DNA from: Bythopirellula goksoeyrii
GTDB lineage: Bacteria > Planctomycetota > Planctomycetia > Pirellulales > Lacipirellulaceae
Reading direction: 5' to 3'
Assembly: GCF_008065115.1 (NCBI RefSeq)
Contig: NZ_CP042913.1
Location: 5,963,257 to 6,027,256 of the forward strand
Length of the DNA: 64,000 nucleotides
In this document: positions 7,957 to 16,115 of the stretch, in pieces
Layout of the letters: every line of letters begins with the position of its first letter
Numbering within the stretch: the stretch's first letter is position 1
Notes under the pieces: model-generated
What the model saw: the letters and a program-made list of their open reading frames with translations, nothing else
Databases searched by the model: none
What the model was told of the DNA's origin: nothing
Program-made: the position numbers and the translations under genes

Positions 7957-9585
7957 TCACAGCCCCCGGCGGAAGCAGGTGAACAGGCCCCCACCGGCGA
8001 GCGCTAAGTATGTGATAGCCCCCGGCTCGGGAACGGGAGACCAGATGGCGATGCCGCGACGATAGTCCTCAAGAAAGAACTGGAAAGCCACTTGACCTCG
8101 CTCATTGAATCCCAGCTTTTCGGTGCCGTGAAAATTAAAATCAACGATAGTGCTGCCGAGTAGAGGATCGCCCACTCGCGCTACGGGGACAAGACCAAGT
8201 TCGTCATCGTAAAAAACTATAGCTCGGTCTCCGTTTCTGCTTTCGCGAGGGATGTTCTGACCACCTAGAAATACGGCACCAAATACGACCTGCCCAGCAT
8301 CGTTGATGGCAGGATGGTAAAACTCTCTATACGTCCCATCACCATCGGGCGCGAGCTGCCCATGGCGGGCAATTTGCTCCAGAGTGACTCCGTCACCGCG
8401 CACGATTCCCCTATCAGTGAAGCCGAGGCTACTGTCAATAAATCCAGCTCGAAATGCTACCTGTCCCGAGTTATTGAGGGACCTAGGAGTGCTGAATGTT
8501 CCGAAGCTGCCGTTCCCATCGGGGGCAGGCTGTCCTCTACGAGCAATTGTCGTTAATGAGCTGCCATCGCTCAAAAACACACCACCACCGTCGTTAAGGC
8601 CATCCACGGTACCGGTCACATATGCCGAAAATGCTACTTGGCCCATCTCATTAAGTGCCGGAGCAGCGAGGCCCAAAGTCTGGCCATAAACGAGGTCGCC
8701 ATTGCCATCGGGAGCTGGCTGACCCGAGCGGACGATCTGGATTAGTTTGTCACCGTCTCCCAGCAGGAGGGCTTCGTCACCGCCAATGCCGTCAGGGGTG
8801 GGTGTAATTGCGACCCCGAAAGCTACCTGTCCTAATGCATTGAGAGAACTTCCATGGAAGGTAGTAGTTCTACCAATGATCCCATTGCCATCCGGAGCGG
8901 CTTGGCCCGTGCGGGCAATTTGGGTCAGGACATTTCCATCGTTGCGATAGACACCAACGTCAGATGTAAGGCTGCTATTTGAACCGATAAGTGTAGCCGC
9001 GAAGGCAACTTGTCCCGCGTCGTTGATGTCGGGAATAGATACGTAGGAAAGTATTCCGTTGCCGTCGGGACTGGGTTGGCCCGCACGGGCTATCTGCGTC
9101 AGCGTATTGCCATTACCTACGACGATTCCACTATCTTCGCTGCTGCCTCCATGACTGCCAATATAGCTGGTGCGAAGCGCCACTTTGCCTGTGTTGTTGA
9201 GAGAACCATTGAGAATGGGAAAGTTCAGATCGATGAAGTCATCAAGTATTCCGTTGCCGTCGGGAGCAGACTGCCCCTCGCGCGCGACTTGGGCCAGTGT
9301 ATTGCCATCACTTAGGAGGGTGGCGTTATCTGAAGGGTTCCCCCCCATTCCATTGGAAATGAATCCTGAAAAAGCCGCTTGGCCTATGTCATTGAGCTTT
9401 GGCAACGTCAGGCCAATAACAATAATTCCATTACCATCGGGGGCGGGATCGAGGGTAACGGCCACGACCTTGGTATTCGACCCCGCATTGGCCGCTGCCG
9501 AAGTCCCCAGGGTGACCATTACCACAACTGCAAGAGGAAGAGCGAACAGTAATGCGCCCCGCAGAATGCCTTTGATACTTCTCAT
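7957..9585 (-). CDS. PEP-CTERM protein with seven PDGNG tandem repeats
   Basis: 542 residues from the ATG at 9585 (AAGGA upstream). A long hydrophobic signal segment covers about residues 7-30. The body contains seven units of about 65 residues, each with 'G-Q-x-A/S-P-D-G-N/D-G', then 'LNxxGQVAFxA', then 'xGVxxxDGxxLxQIAR'. The units resemble beta-propeller blades or the 'choice-of-anchor' repeats common in planctomycetes. The C-terminus is V-P-E-P, a hydrophobic helix, and R-R-G-L, the exosortase signal. The gene lies between the isomerase gene and its duplicated 3' fragment. Ligand unknown. Confidence 0.85.
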   Translation of the reverse strand: MRSIKGILRGALLFALPLAVVVMVTLGTSAAANAGSNTKVVAVTLDPAPDGNGIIVIGLTLPKLNDIGQAAFSGFISNGMGGNPSDNATLLSDGNTLAQVAREGQSAPDGNGILDDFIDLNFPILNGSLNNTGKVALRTSYIGSHGGSSEDSGIVVGNGNTLTQIARAGQPSPDGNGILSYVSIPDINDAGQVAFAATLIGSNSSLTSDVGVYRNDGNVLTQIARTGQAAPDGNGIIGRTTTFHGSSLNALGQVAFGVAITPTPDGIGGDEALLLGDGDKLIQIVRSGQPAPDGNGDLVYGQTLGLAAPALNEMGQVAFSAYVTGTVDGLNDGGGVFLSDGSSLTTIARRGQPAPDGNGSFGTFSTPRSLNNSGQVAFRAGFIDSSLGFTDRGIVRGDGVTLEQIARHGQLAPDGDGTYREFYHPAINDAGQVVFGAVFLGGQNIPRESRNGDRAIVFYDDELGLVPVARVGDPLLGSTIVDFNFHGTEKLGFNERGQVAFQFFLEDYRRGIAIWSPVPEPGAITYLALAGGGLFTCFRRGL

Positions 9586-9822
9586 GTACTCGTTCCTTTC
9601 AAAAGGAACACCGAGCGAAAGCAATGCCCTCTAGCCCGCGCGGCGGATCATTTCTGACCAGCCAATGAAATGTCGCCTTCGTTCTGTTCCGTGTTGTGCG
9701 AAGAACCGCAGCGGCTATGCTTCCAAGCGTTGATAGATAATAGCAGCGCTACCTCTGTTCTGCACACGAGCCTCATTTAGCCTATTCGATAGCGGTGAGA
9801 ATAGCAAGTATTTCAGATCCAC

Positions 9823-10731
9823 CTACAACAAGCTATCCAACAACAACCGCATCTTACGCATTTCGGCCCGGTGGTCTTGGCCCTCTATCGGGGGCATGTG
9901 GATTGAGAGGGCCCGGTCGTAGCCGACTTGTTCGAGTTGCGAGATGAGTTTGCCGTAGTCGATTTCGCCTTGGCCGACGCGGACGTGGAGATCGCTCTTG
10001 GTGGAATCGCGAAGATGCACGTGATAGACGTAGGGCATCACCTTGGAATAGTCGCGGCCTTGACGCGGGCCGGAGGTGTAATGCGAAGGGTCGAGGGCCA
10101 AGCCGAGACCTTTGACGTTGTCGCACAGGACGACGGCTGTGTCGGGGTCCTCGGTCATCGTGCCGATCTCAGTTTTCATCGCGACGAGGCAACCTTCGAG
10201 CGAGGCGAGTCGCACGAGGTCACGGAGTCGTTCAATCTCTTCGTTAAACGGGGTGCCCAATTCGGCAGCGGGAACTACCAACGGAACAACCCGCTGTGAC
10301 TTGGCAAGCTTGCAGCAGGCATTGAAGCGGTCGTAGTAGTCGCCGCCCCAAGGGCCCGGATCGACCGAGAAGGCGGCGATCGCCAAGCGACTCGTATCGC
10401 GGACAACTTCGACTGACTTGTCGAATTCTGCTAGCACGGTAGAAGGCTTTCCCCAAGAGATGCCTTCTTCGTGAAGAGGAAGTTCGACGGACGAAAACTC
10501 CAAATCGACCAACAGGGGGAGGACATCCTCCTGAGGAATTTCGGGAAAACACTCTGCCGCTGCACAAACTATCAAGCCGCTAACTCCTTTACCCGAGGGA
10601 TAATGCGCGTCCAAATCGACGATTCGTACCGGATACTGTAACGGCAATCGGGGCCAGCTGGCAACATTAAATGACCAACGTCCAATGATCAATGTCCAAA
10701 TAGACGCTGTGACTCGCGTTTTTCTAGGCAT
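9823..10731 (-). CDS. Sugar phosphate isomerase/epimerase (xylose isomerase-like TIM barrel)
   Basis: Up to 302 residues. The body matches AP-endonuclease-2/xylose-isomerase-like barrels: 'FSSVELPL' (Glu on strand 2), 'VVPLVVPAAELG', 'CLVAMKTEIG', 'GLGLALDPSHYTSG' with the metal-site Asp/His, and 'YVYHVHLRDSTKSDLHVRVGQGEIDYGKLI', the C-terminal metal-binding strand. The first 35 or so residues are doubtful: the ATG at 10731 and 'WTLIIGRWSFN' are a translation of a palindromic repeat (10670-10760). A non-ATG start nearer 10640 is more likely, but I cannot fix it. Its last 187 bases are duplicated at 7708-7894. Substrate unknown. Confidence 0.8.
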   Translation of the reverse strand: MPRKTRVTASIWTLIIGRWSFNVASWPRLPLQYPVRIVDLDAHYPSGKGVSGLIVCAAAECFPEIPQEDVLPLLVDLEFSSVELPLHEEGISWGKPSTVLAEFDKSVEVVRDTSRLAIAAFSVDPGPWGGDYYDRFNACCKLAKSQRVVPLVVPAAELGTPFNEEIERLRDLVRLASLEGCLVAMKTEIGTMTEDPDTAVVLCDNVKGLGLALDPSHYTSGPRQGRDYSKVMPYVYHVHLRDSTKSDLHVRVGQGEIDYGKLISQLEQVGYDRALSIHMPPIEGQDHRAEMRKMRLLLDSLL

Positions 10732-10760
10732 TGGTCATTGGACATTCGTGATTGGTCATT
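10670..10760. repeat. Inverted repeat of the TTGGTCATTGGACATT type
   Basis: Left arm 10670-10699 and right arm 10731-10760 are imperfect inverted copies built from ATGACCAA and TCCAATGA words. It covers the 5' end of the isomerase open frame and part of the divergent spacer before sppA. A degenerate partial copy occurs at 17183-17216. Confidence 0.7.
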
Positions 10761-10897
10761 CTTACTCGCACATTTCCCTGCCTCGTTGTCTCTGAAAACC
10801 AGGGCAGTAGAATGAGGAAACTGTTTGCGGCTTCAATGCTGCAGAAACCTACGCATCCCAAGCCCGTTTCGTTACTGACCCAATCGAGATCCCTGCT

Positions 10898-11974
10898 ATG
10901 CCTGACACGCCCCCCCTTACCCCACATCATGTTGCTCCTCCACCACAGATCATTGTGCAGCAGCCTCCTACGGCGTTTGGACGCTACGGCAAGTTTTTGC
11001 TTATTGCGTTAGTGCTGGCCGTGATGGCACTCATCGGCATGAGTGCTAAATATCAGAGCTATTTTAGCCCACCTGGCGAGCCTCAAGAGAAGTATCATTC
11101 CCTCAGCAAAACTGCCAGCGAAAAGATCGCCATCATCGATATCTCGGGCACGATTATGGACACGGATGGGTTTGTGAAAAAGCAACTCGACCGAGTCAGT
11201 AACGACGATGATGTGGTGGCCCTGGTACTGCGGATCGATTCACCCGGGGGGACGGTCACCGCCAGCGACTATCTTTATCATCATGTAATAGAGCTTGCCA
11301 AGGAGCGCAAACTGCCTGTCGTAGTGAGCATGGGGGGCATCTGTGCCAGCGGAGGGTATTACATTGCAATGGCTGTAGGAAACGAGGAAGATGTCATCTT
11401 CGCCGAGCCGACGACTTGGACCGGTTCGATCGGCGTTGTGATTCCTCACTACGATCTCTCGGGGATGCTGGCAGATTTTCACGTCGAAGACGATTCTATC
11501 GCCAGCGCCCAAGACAAACTGATGGGAAGTCCGACGCGTGAACTAAGCGACGCGGAGCGGGCTAAGGAACGCAAGCTATTTCAAGATTTAGTTGAAAGTA
11601 GCTTTGCTAGGTTCAAAGAGATTGTTCTGGGAGGTCGCCCTAAGTTCGAGCAGGACAAAGATGCGTTCAAAAGGGCAACCACTGGTCAGATCTTCACCGC
11701 AAGCCAGGCACTGGAGTTAGGTTTGGTAGATCAGATTGATTTCGTGGAAGCGGCCATTGAACGGGCCGCGGAATTAGCAAAGCGGAAACCTGACGACCTG
11801 CGTTGTATCAAATATATGCAGCCCGCCTCACCGCTCGACGCGCTGATGAGCGTGAAGGCAAATCCACCTGAGACAGCACTGGGGAGCTTGCGAGCGATTT
11901 TAGATTTGTCGGTCCCGCGGGCGTATTACTTGTGTACGTGGTTGCCTGGGTTGTTGGACAATGCGGGGCGGTAG
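10898..11974 (+). CDS. sppA: Signal peptide peptidase SppA (S49 family)
   Basis: The protein has 358 residues. A Pro-rich N-terminus precedes one transmembrane helix (about 31-50), then an S49 protease domain. The strand 'IAIIDISGTI', the oxyanion motif 'RIDSPGGTV' (112-120) and the nucleophile motif 'CASGGYYIA' (Ser151) are all present. The general base is Lys207 in 'QDKLMGSPTRE', the position used by short Bacillus-type SppA with a Ser-Lys dyad. The length fits the short single-domain form, not the double-length E. coli form. It degrades cleaved signal peptides in the membrane. A 118-bp palindromic unit separates it from rlmN. Confidence 0.92.
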   Translation: MPDTPPLTPHHVAPPPQIIVQQPPTAFGRYGKFLLIALVLAVMALIGMSAKYQSYFSPPGEPQEKYHSLSKTASEKIAIIDISGTIMDTDGFVKKQLDRVSNDDDVVALVLRIDSPGGTVTASDYLYHHVIELAKERKLPVVVSMGGICASGGYYIAMAVGNEEDVIFAEPTTWTGSIGVVIPHYDLSGMLADFHVEDDSIASAQDKLMGSPTRELSDAERAKERKLFQDLVESSFARFKEIVLGGRPKFEQDKDAFKRATTGQIFTASQALELGLVDQIDFVEAAIERAAELAKRKPDDLRCIKYMQPASPLDALMSVKANPPETALGSLRAILDLSVPRAYYLCTWLPGLLDNAGR

Positions 11975-11979
11975 CTTCC

Positions 11980-12097
11980 TGCCATCCCGAAGAAGTTCTG
12001 CGACCGAGGGATCTGGACAGCACAACAAACATGCACTGACACCCATTCAGAGGGCAACCCGGATTCCTCTAGTCGTGGAACTCCCATCGGAATGACA
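11980..12097. repeat. Palindromic repeat (GTCATYCCG family) filling the sppA-rlmN gap
   Basis: The left end reads TGCCATCCCGAAG and continues to GAGGGATCT; the right end reads CGGATTCC through CATCGGAATGACA. Reverse-complementing one end recovers the other with mismatches, as in the unit at 3905-3964. It begins six bases after the sppA stop. The terminal GGAATGACA carries the ATG (12092) that starts rlmN. Confidence 0.7.
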
Positions 12098-13144
12098 ACT
12101 ACACCTCCGCCCCATCTATTGAACGCCTTTGGCGAACCTCTGGAGGCTTGGCTCAAAGACAATAGCCTGCCACGATTTCGTGGTGCGCAGATTCGCAATT
12201 GGCTCTTCAAGCAGCGCGCCGAGGACTGGGACCAGATGACCGATCTGCCCAAGTCGCTGCGGACTCAGCTGGCTGCCGACTGGCAATTGTGGACCAGCGA
12301 GATTTTGAAACACACTGAGGCAGAGGACGGCACGGAGAAACTGCTGCTAAGACTCCCCGGTGGGGGGCAGGTCGAATGTGTGCTACTGCGTGACACGGTC
12401 CGCCGCACGATCTGCATCAGCACCCAGGTGGGCTGCGGCATGGGCTGCGTGTTCTGTGCGAGCGGACTCGATGGAGTAGAGCGGAATCTCACCACGGGTG
12501 AAATCCTGGAGCAGATGCTGCGGTTGCAATTGCTGCTTGGCCCCGAAGAGCGGCTGAGCCACATTGTAGTGATGGGGATGGGCGAGCCGCTGGCCAATCT
12601 GGATGCGTTGCTGCCCGCGTTGGCCGAGGCGCATCGGGCGGAGGGACTCGATATTAGTGCTCGACGGATTACGATTTCGACGGTGGGTTTGCCGCAACAG
12701 ATTGAACGGTTAGCCCGCGAAGAAACAAGTTATCGGCTGGCGATTTCCCTACATGCGCCAAACGATCTGCTGCGGAACGAACTGGTACCGGTGAACGACA
12801 AAATAGGGCTGGCGGCGATCATGGCAGCGGCGGACACTTTCTTTGCCGCCTCGGGGCGTCGTCTGACATTCGAATATGTGCTGCTAGCAGATGTGAATGA
12901 TGCACCGGAGCATGCTCGTGAGTTGGGGAAACTACTTTCCGATCGCGAGGCGCTGCTCAACGTGATTCCCTACAACCCCGTGGCCGGCTTGCCGTATCGC
13001 ACTCCAACTGCGGAGCGTCAGCAACAGTTTCGCCGTATTCTGGAAGATGCTGGCGTGCGAGTGCGGTTTCGCCATCGCAAGGGGGACAAGATCGACGCGG
13101 CGTGTGGACAGCTGCGGAGGTCGCAGATGGTGGAGTTGGGGTAA
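12092..13144 (+). CDS. rlmN: Dual-specificity rRNA/tRNA adenine C2 methyltransferase RlmN
   Basis: The protein has 350 residues. This radical-SAM enzyme methylates A2503 of 23S rRNA and A37 of some tRNAs. The N-terminal domain has 'FRGAQIRNWLFKQRAEDWDQMTDLPKSLR'. The iron-sulphur motif C-x3-C-x2-C is Cys115, Cys119 and Cys122, followed by 'VVMGMGEPLANLDALL' for SAM binding. 'RRITISTVGLP' and 'SLHAPNDLLRNELVPVN' are also typical. The methyl-carrying Cys is Cys338 in 'DAACGQLR'. No in-frame ATG lies between 12092 and the conserved domain, so the start inside the palindromic repeat seems to be the real one. Confidence 0.95.
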   Translation: MTTTPPPHLLNAFGEPLEAWLKDNSLPRFRGAQIRNWLFKQRAEDWDQMTDLPKSLRTQLAADWQLWTSEILKHTEAEDGTEKLLLRLPGGGQVECVLLRDTVRRTICISTQVGCGMGCVFCASGLDGVERNLTTGEILEQMLRLQLLLGPEERLSHIVVMGMGEPLANLDALLPALAEAHRAEGLDISARRITISTVGLPQQIERLAREETSYRLAISLHAPNDLLRNELVPVNDKIGLAAIMAAADTFFAASGRRLTFEYVLLADVNDAPEHARELGKLLSDREALLNVIPYNPVAGLPYRTPTAERQQQFRRILEDAGVRVRFRHRKGDKIDAACGQLRRSQMVELG

Positions 13145-13334
13145 GAACTTTCTTTCCTAAGCCCGCGGTTTGAAGCATTGGGGTGGATTACGATTCGAGT
13201 ATATGGTCAGGATCTCTTCAGCAAATAGGCCATGTGCGGTCGCTCCCTCAAGGTGAAATCCTCGGTCATGACATGGACTCAGTCAGCAGGATTTGGTATC
13301 TATCGCCAATCTCAAGCCTTCCCAGGAAACCAGA

Positions 13335-14603
13335 ATGTCCAACAAACAAAGCAGGTCAAGCCAAACGCTCTCTTCAGCACTAATTCTTATTAGTGCTTTG
13401 AGTTCTGCGACCGCTGCCCCGCGATACCGCATTGAGTTGATTGGCCCTGAACCAAACCGCGAGCTGTTTCAATCTGTGGGGATCCAATCTGTTGGAGGAC
13501 TGAACAATCGGGGTGAAGTTGCTTTCAGCTATAATCGGCCTATCCAAATCACTCCAACTGCTTCTCGGAGTGTAAGTGACTCCTTTGTAAGCACGGCTAC
13601 AGGAGTAGTTAGCATCCTCGACCTGGGTGGACAAAGTGCCCACGCTCTAGACATCACTGATTCTGGTCTAGTAGTTGGAGCTGCCAGCAGTGCAGATTCA
13701 CATATCTCGCCCATTTTGCCTAATGTCGAGTTGCGAGATACCGAGCCGTTCGTTAGCCAGTACGGTCATACCATCGCGATCCCAACTCCCGAGCGTGGCT
13801 TCGCGGTTGCTAGCGCCGCAAACAACTTGGGGGAGGTCGTTGGCTCGGCCTCAGGATCCAATGGAAGGACGGCTTTCAAGTGGAGCGAGTTCGAGGGATA
13901 CACGGATCTGGGCAACTTCGGTGTCGAATATCTTGATGTGATTGACATTAATGAACGAAGCGACATCCTGCTGCAATTGAGAGGCCGTGAGAACTTGTTA
14001 TATGGTGACAGCTACTACTACAACGGCACCCAAACCGTAATTTATAACAATGGTTCAATCACGCAGGTACCGAGTCCAGAGTTTGGGATCACCAATGGCT
14101 CGGCGATTAATGACCAGGGTGTTGTCGTAGGTGGATTTGCCACGAAACCCGGTAAAGAGTGGCACGCATTCATATGGGACGAGAAGAACGGATTTCGTGA
14201 TCTTGGTTTCGAAGACGAGGACAGCGGTGCGTCGGACATAAACAACTCAGGCGTCATCATTGGCTCGTACGAATCATCCTATCAAGGATACGCGCCTTTT
14301 GTTTACACCGAGCAGGATGGTCGCCAACGGCTCATCGACCTTATAGATAATCCTGAGGGTTGGAGCTGGCTGGAAGCAGCCGTTGACATTAACGACCGTG
14401 GACAAATTCTCGGAATCGGGCGGACAACAGACCCTCTCCCCAACACGCGAATCTATCTTGCGACCCCGATACCGGAACCGTCCACTCTGATCATGTGCCT
14501 GCTAGTCAGTCTATTGTTTAACAAGGCATACCGTCACCGATCCGCCGATATGGTGAAGAAAACTCCAGTCGCCTTAAATAAGCGTCAGGTGAGGCGTGCC
14601 TGA
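13335..14603 (+). CDS. PEP-CTERM protein with HAF-type repeats
   Basis: 422 residues from the ATG at 13335 (AGGA eight bases upstream). A signal peptide ends near S-S-A-T-A-A. The body carries repeated 'I-N-x-x-G-x-x-V/I-G' units, for example 'INDQGVVVGGFA', 'DINNSGVIIGSYE' and 'DINDRGQILGIG', alternating with 'AFIWDEKNGFRDLG'. This is the HAF repeat pattern of extracellular proteins. The exosortase signal is I-P-E-P followed by a hydrophobic helix, then an unusually long basic tail of about 30 residues rather than the normal short Arg cluster. It is a single-gene unit. Function unknown. Confidence 0.8.
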   Translation: MSNKQSRSSQTLSSALILISALSSATAAPRYRIELIGPEPNRELFQSVGIQSVGGLNNRGEVAFSYNRPIQITPTASRSVSDSFVSTATGVVSILDLGGQSAHALDITDSGLVVGAASSADSHISPILPNVELRDTEPFVSQYGHTIAIPTPERGFAVASAANNLGEVVGSASGSNGRTAFKWSEFEGYTDLGNFGVEYLDVIDINERSDILLQLRGRENLLYGDSYYYNGTQTVIYNNGSITQVPSPEFGITNGSAINDQGVVVGGFATKPGKEWHAFIWDEKNGFRDLGFEDEDSGASDINNSGVIIGSYESSYQGYAPFVYTEQDGRQRLIDLIDNPEGWSWLEAAVDINDRGQILGIGRTTDPLPNTRIYLATPIPEPSTLIMCLLVSLLFNKAYRHRSADMVKKTPVALNKRQVRRA

Positions 14604-14761
14604 AAGCGGCCCCTGTTAGGATTGACTCTTTACTAACACTTCTTCCTGTTGCCAGACGGATACAACTACTCAATTTAACTCTGCTGGTTGTGACAAAGTA
14701 GGTTGAGCAATACCGAAGAGAAAAACATCAGCCTGGCGTCGACGGCTATATAAGAGGAAGC

Positions 14762-14812
14762 AAAAAACAAGCCAGCCGAGTCGCTGCGAAACGCAGACGA
14801 CTCGACCGGCTT
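14762..14812 (-). terminator. Rho-independent terminator after the PDZ gene
   Basis: Read on the minus strand, a long stem (about 20 paired bases around a TTT loop near 14789-14791, including CGAGTCG and CTGCG) is followed by six T (14767-14762). It lies 30 bases past the PDZ gene's stop. Confidence 0.8.
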
Positions 14813-14843
14813 TCGGTAGGAGACCCTTGGTTCGGGCTGAAAA

Positions 14844-15866
14844 TCAGTTCGACTCTTCGTCGAGCTTCTGCTGCAACTGCTTGAGTTGTTCTTCCATTTT
14901 TTGCATCCGCTGGATTACCTCGTCTTCGTGCTCCTGGATACCGGGCAGGTTGCCTAGGTTGTCGGGGAGCATATGCTTTAGCTCGGCTTGCCAGTCGAGA
15001 TTGCCCAGTTCTTTTTGAATATCAAAGCCGCCCCCCTGGCCTTGGAGCATCCCTTCGACATACTTGCGAACTCCTTCAGGCAATTCAGCAAGGGCCTTGG
15101 CGTCGTCGCTGTTTAGGGTCCAAGTCTGGTCGCCCTTTTTGACGGTGATCTGAGCGGGGCCGTCGTTGTCGCGCATGATCGAGATCGACATGCCGTTGGG
15201 CATCGCGTTGAGGTCGATACGATTGTTGTTAAACGCCATTCCGGGACCGAAGATCCGCCGGCCGCCAATGCCACCAGGGAAGCCGCCGCCCGCGCCAAAC
15301 TGTTGCAGCAATCGTTGCAGTGCCTGATCGGGGCTTCCTAATGGAACGGTCATGTCATCACCAGAAAGTTGTTCGATGTTGTCAGGCCGCACCTCGGGTG
15401 TGACGGTTACAGAGGTTTCTTTGCCCAATCGCAAAATCTGAAGATCGATGGGTTTGTCCTGGGATTTGCTGACGTGGTCCTGAAGAACCAACATCGAATC
15501 GACAATGTCGCCATTGGCTCTGAGGATGATGTCGTGCTTACGCAAGTCCGCCTTCTCGGCGGGGCTATCGGCAACGACGTCCTCAACCACAACGCCCATA
15601 TCTTCGGCAAGCTGCAACTGTGTGCGAAGCACGGGGTCGTCGACGTTGCGGCCTCGCAGGCCAATCCAATACATGACGGGGGCCGCTTCCTCAGTAGCGG
15701 CGGGCAGGTCGGTTTCCTCAGCACCCGCCGGGCCAATCTGCACAATGTTTCCTTCGAGTTCTTCCGCGTGAGATTGCGATGATTGCAATGTCTGTAGAAT
15801 CAACGCAGCAACTGCCGTCGCCCCAAGGATAAAAATAGCTTCCCAGACCCAATGTGTGCGTTTCAT
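14844..15866 (-). CDS. Membrane-anchored PDZ domain protein
   Basis: 340 residues from the ATG at 15866, which has GGAGG nine bases upstream. One N-terminal transmembrane helix (about 8-27) anchors it. A PDZ domain spans about 64-155: 'YWIGLRG', 'GVVVEDVVADSPAEKADLRKHDIILRANG' and 'DHVSKSQDKPIDLQILRLG'. After it comes a Gly-rich linker ('GGGFPGGIGGRRIFGPG'), a short beta domain and a C-terminal coiled coil (Gln/Glu/Lys-rich, 'MQKMEEQLKQLQQKLDEES'). There is no trypsin-like protease domain, so it is not a complete DegP/HtrA. It may be a substrate-binding or scaffold protein at the membrane. Confidence 0.8.
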   Translation of the reverse strand: MKRTHWVWEAIFILGATAVAALILQTLQSSQSHAEELEGNIVQIGPAGAEETDLPAATEEAAPVMYWIGLRGRNVDDPVLRTQLQLAEDMGVVVEDVVADSPAEKADLRKHDIILRANGDIVDSMLVLQDHVSKSQDKPIDLQILRLGKETSVTVTPEVRPDNIEQLSGDDMTVPLGSPDQALQRLLQQFGAGGGFPGGIGGRRIFGPGMAFNNNRIDLNAMPNGMSISIMRDNDGPAQITVKKGDQTWTLNSDDAKALAELPEGVRKYVEGMLQGQGGGFDIQKELGNLDWQAELKHMLPDNLGNLPGIQEHEDEVIQRMQKMEEQLKQLQQKLDEESN

Positions 15867-16115
15867 TTTTTGGTCCTCCAATTTCAAGTTGAGAGTCAAA
15901 TACAATTATGTGTCATTTGATTGCTCGCTGTCATACCCCCCTAGGGATATACGACAAGCGAAGAGATTCGGCTTGACATCTGACTGGCTGTTTTGGCGTA
16001 CTCGTAGCCAGGCGGGAGCCACCTCACAAGCCGTGCAGGGAGCTGCGAGGGCGTGCGGCTTCAACCCGCACGACTGTGGGAGGGGACTCCTTGGGCACCG
16101 ATGGCCTCAACATTC

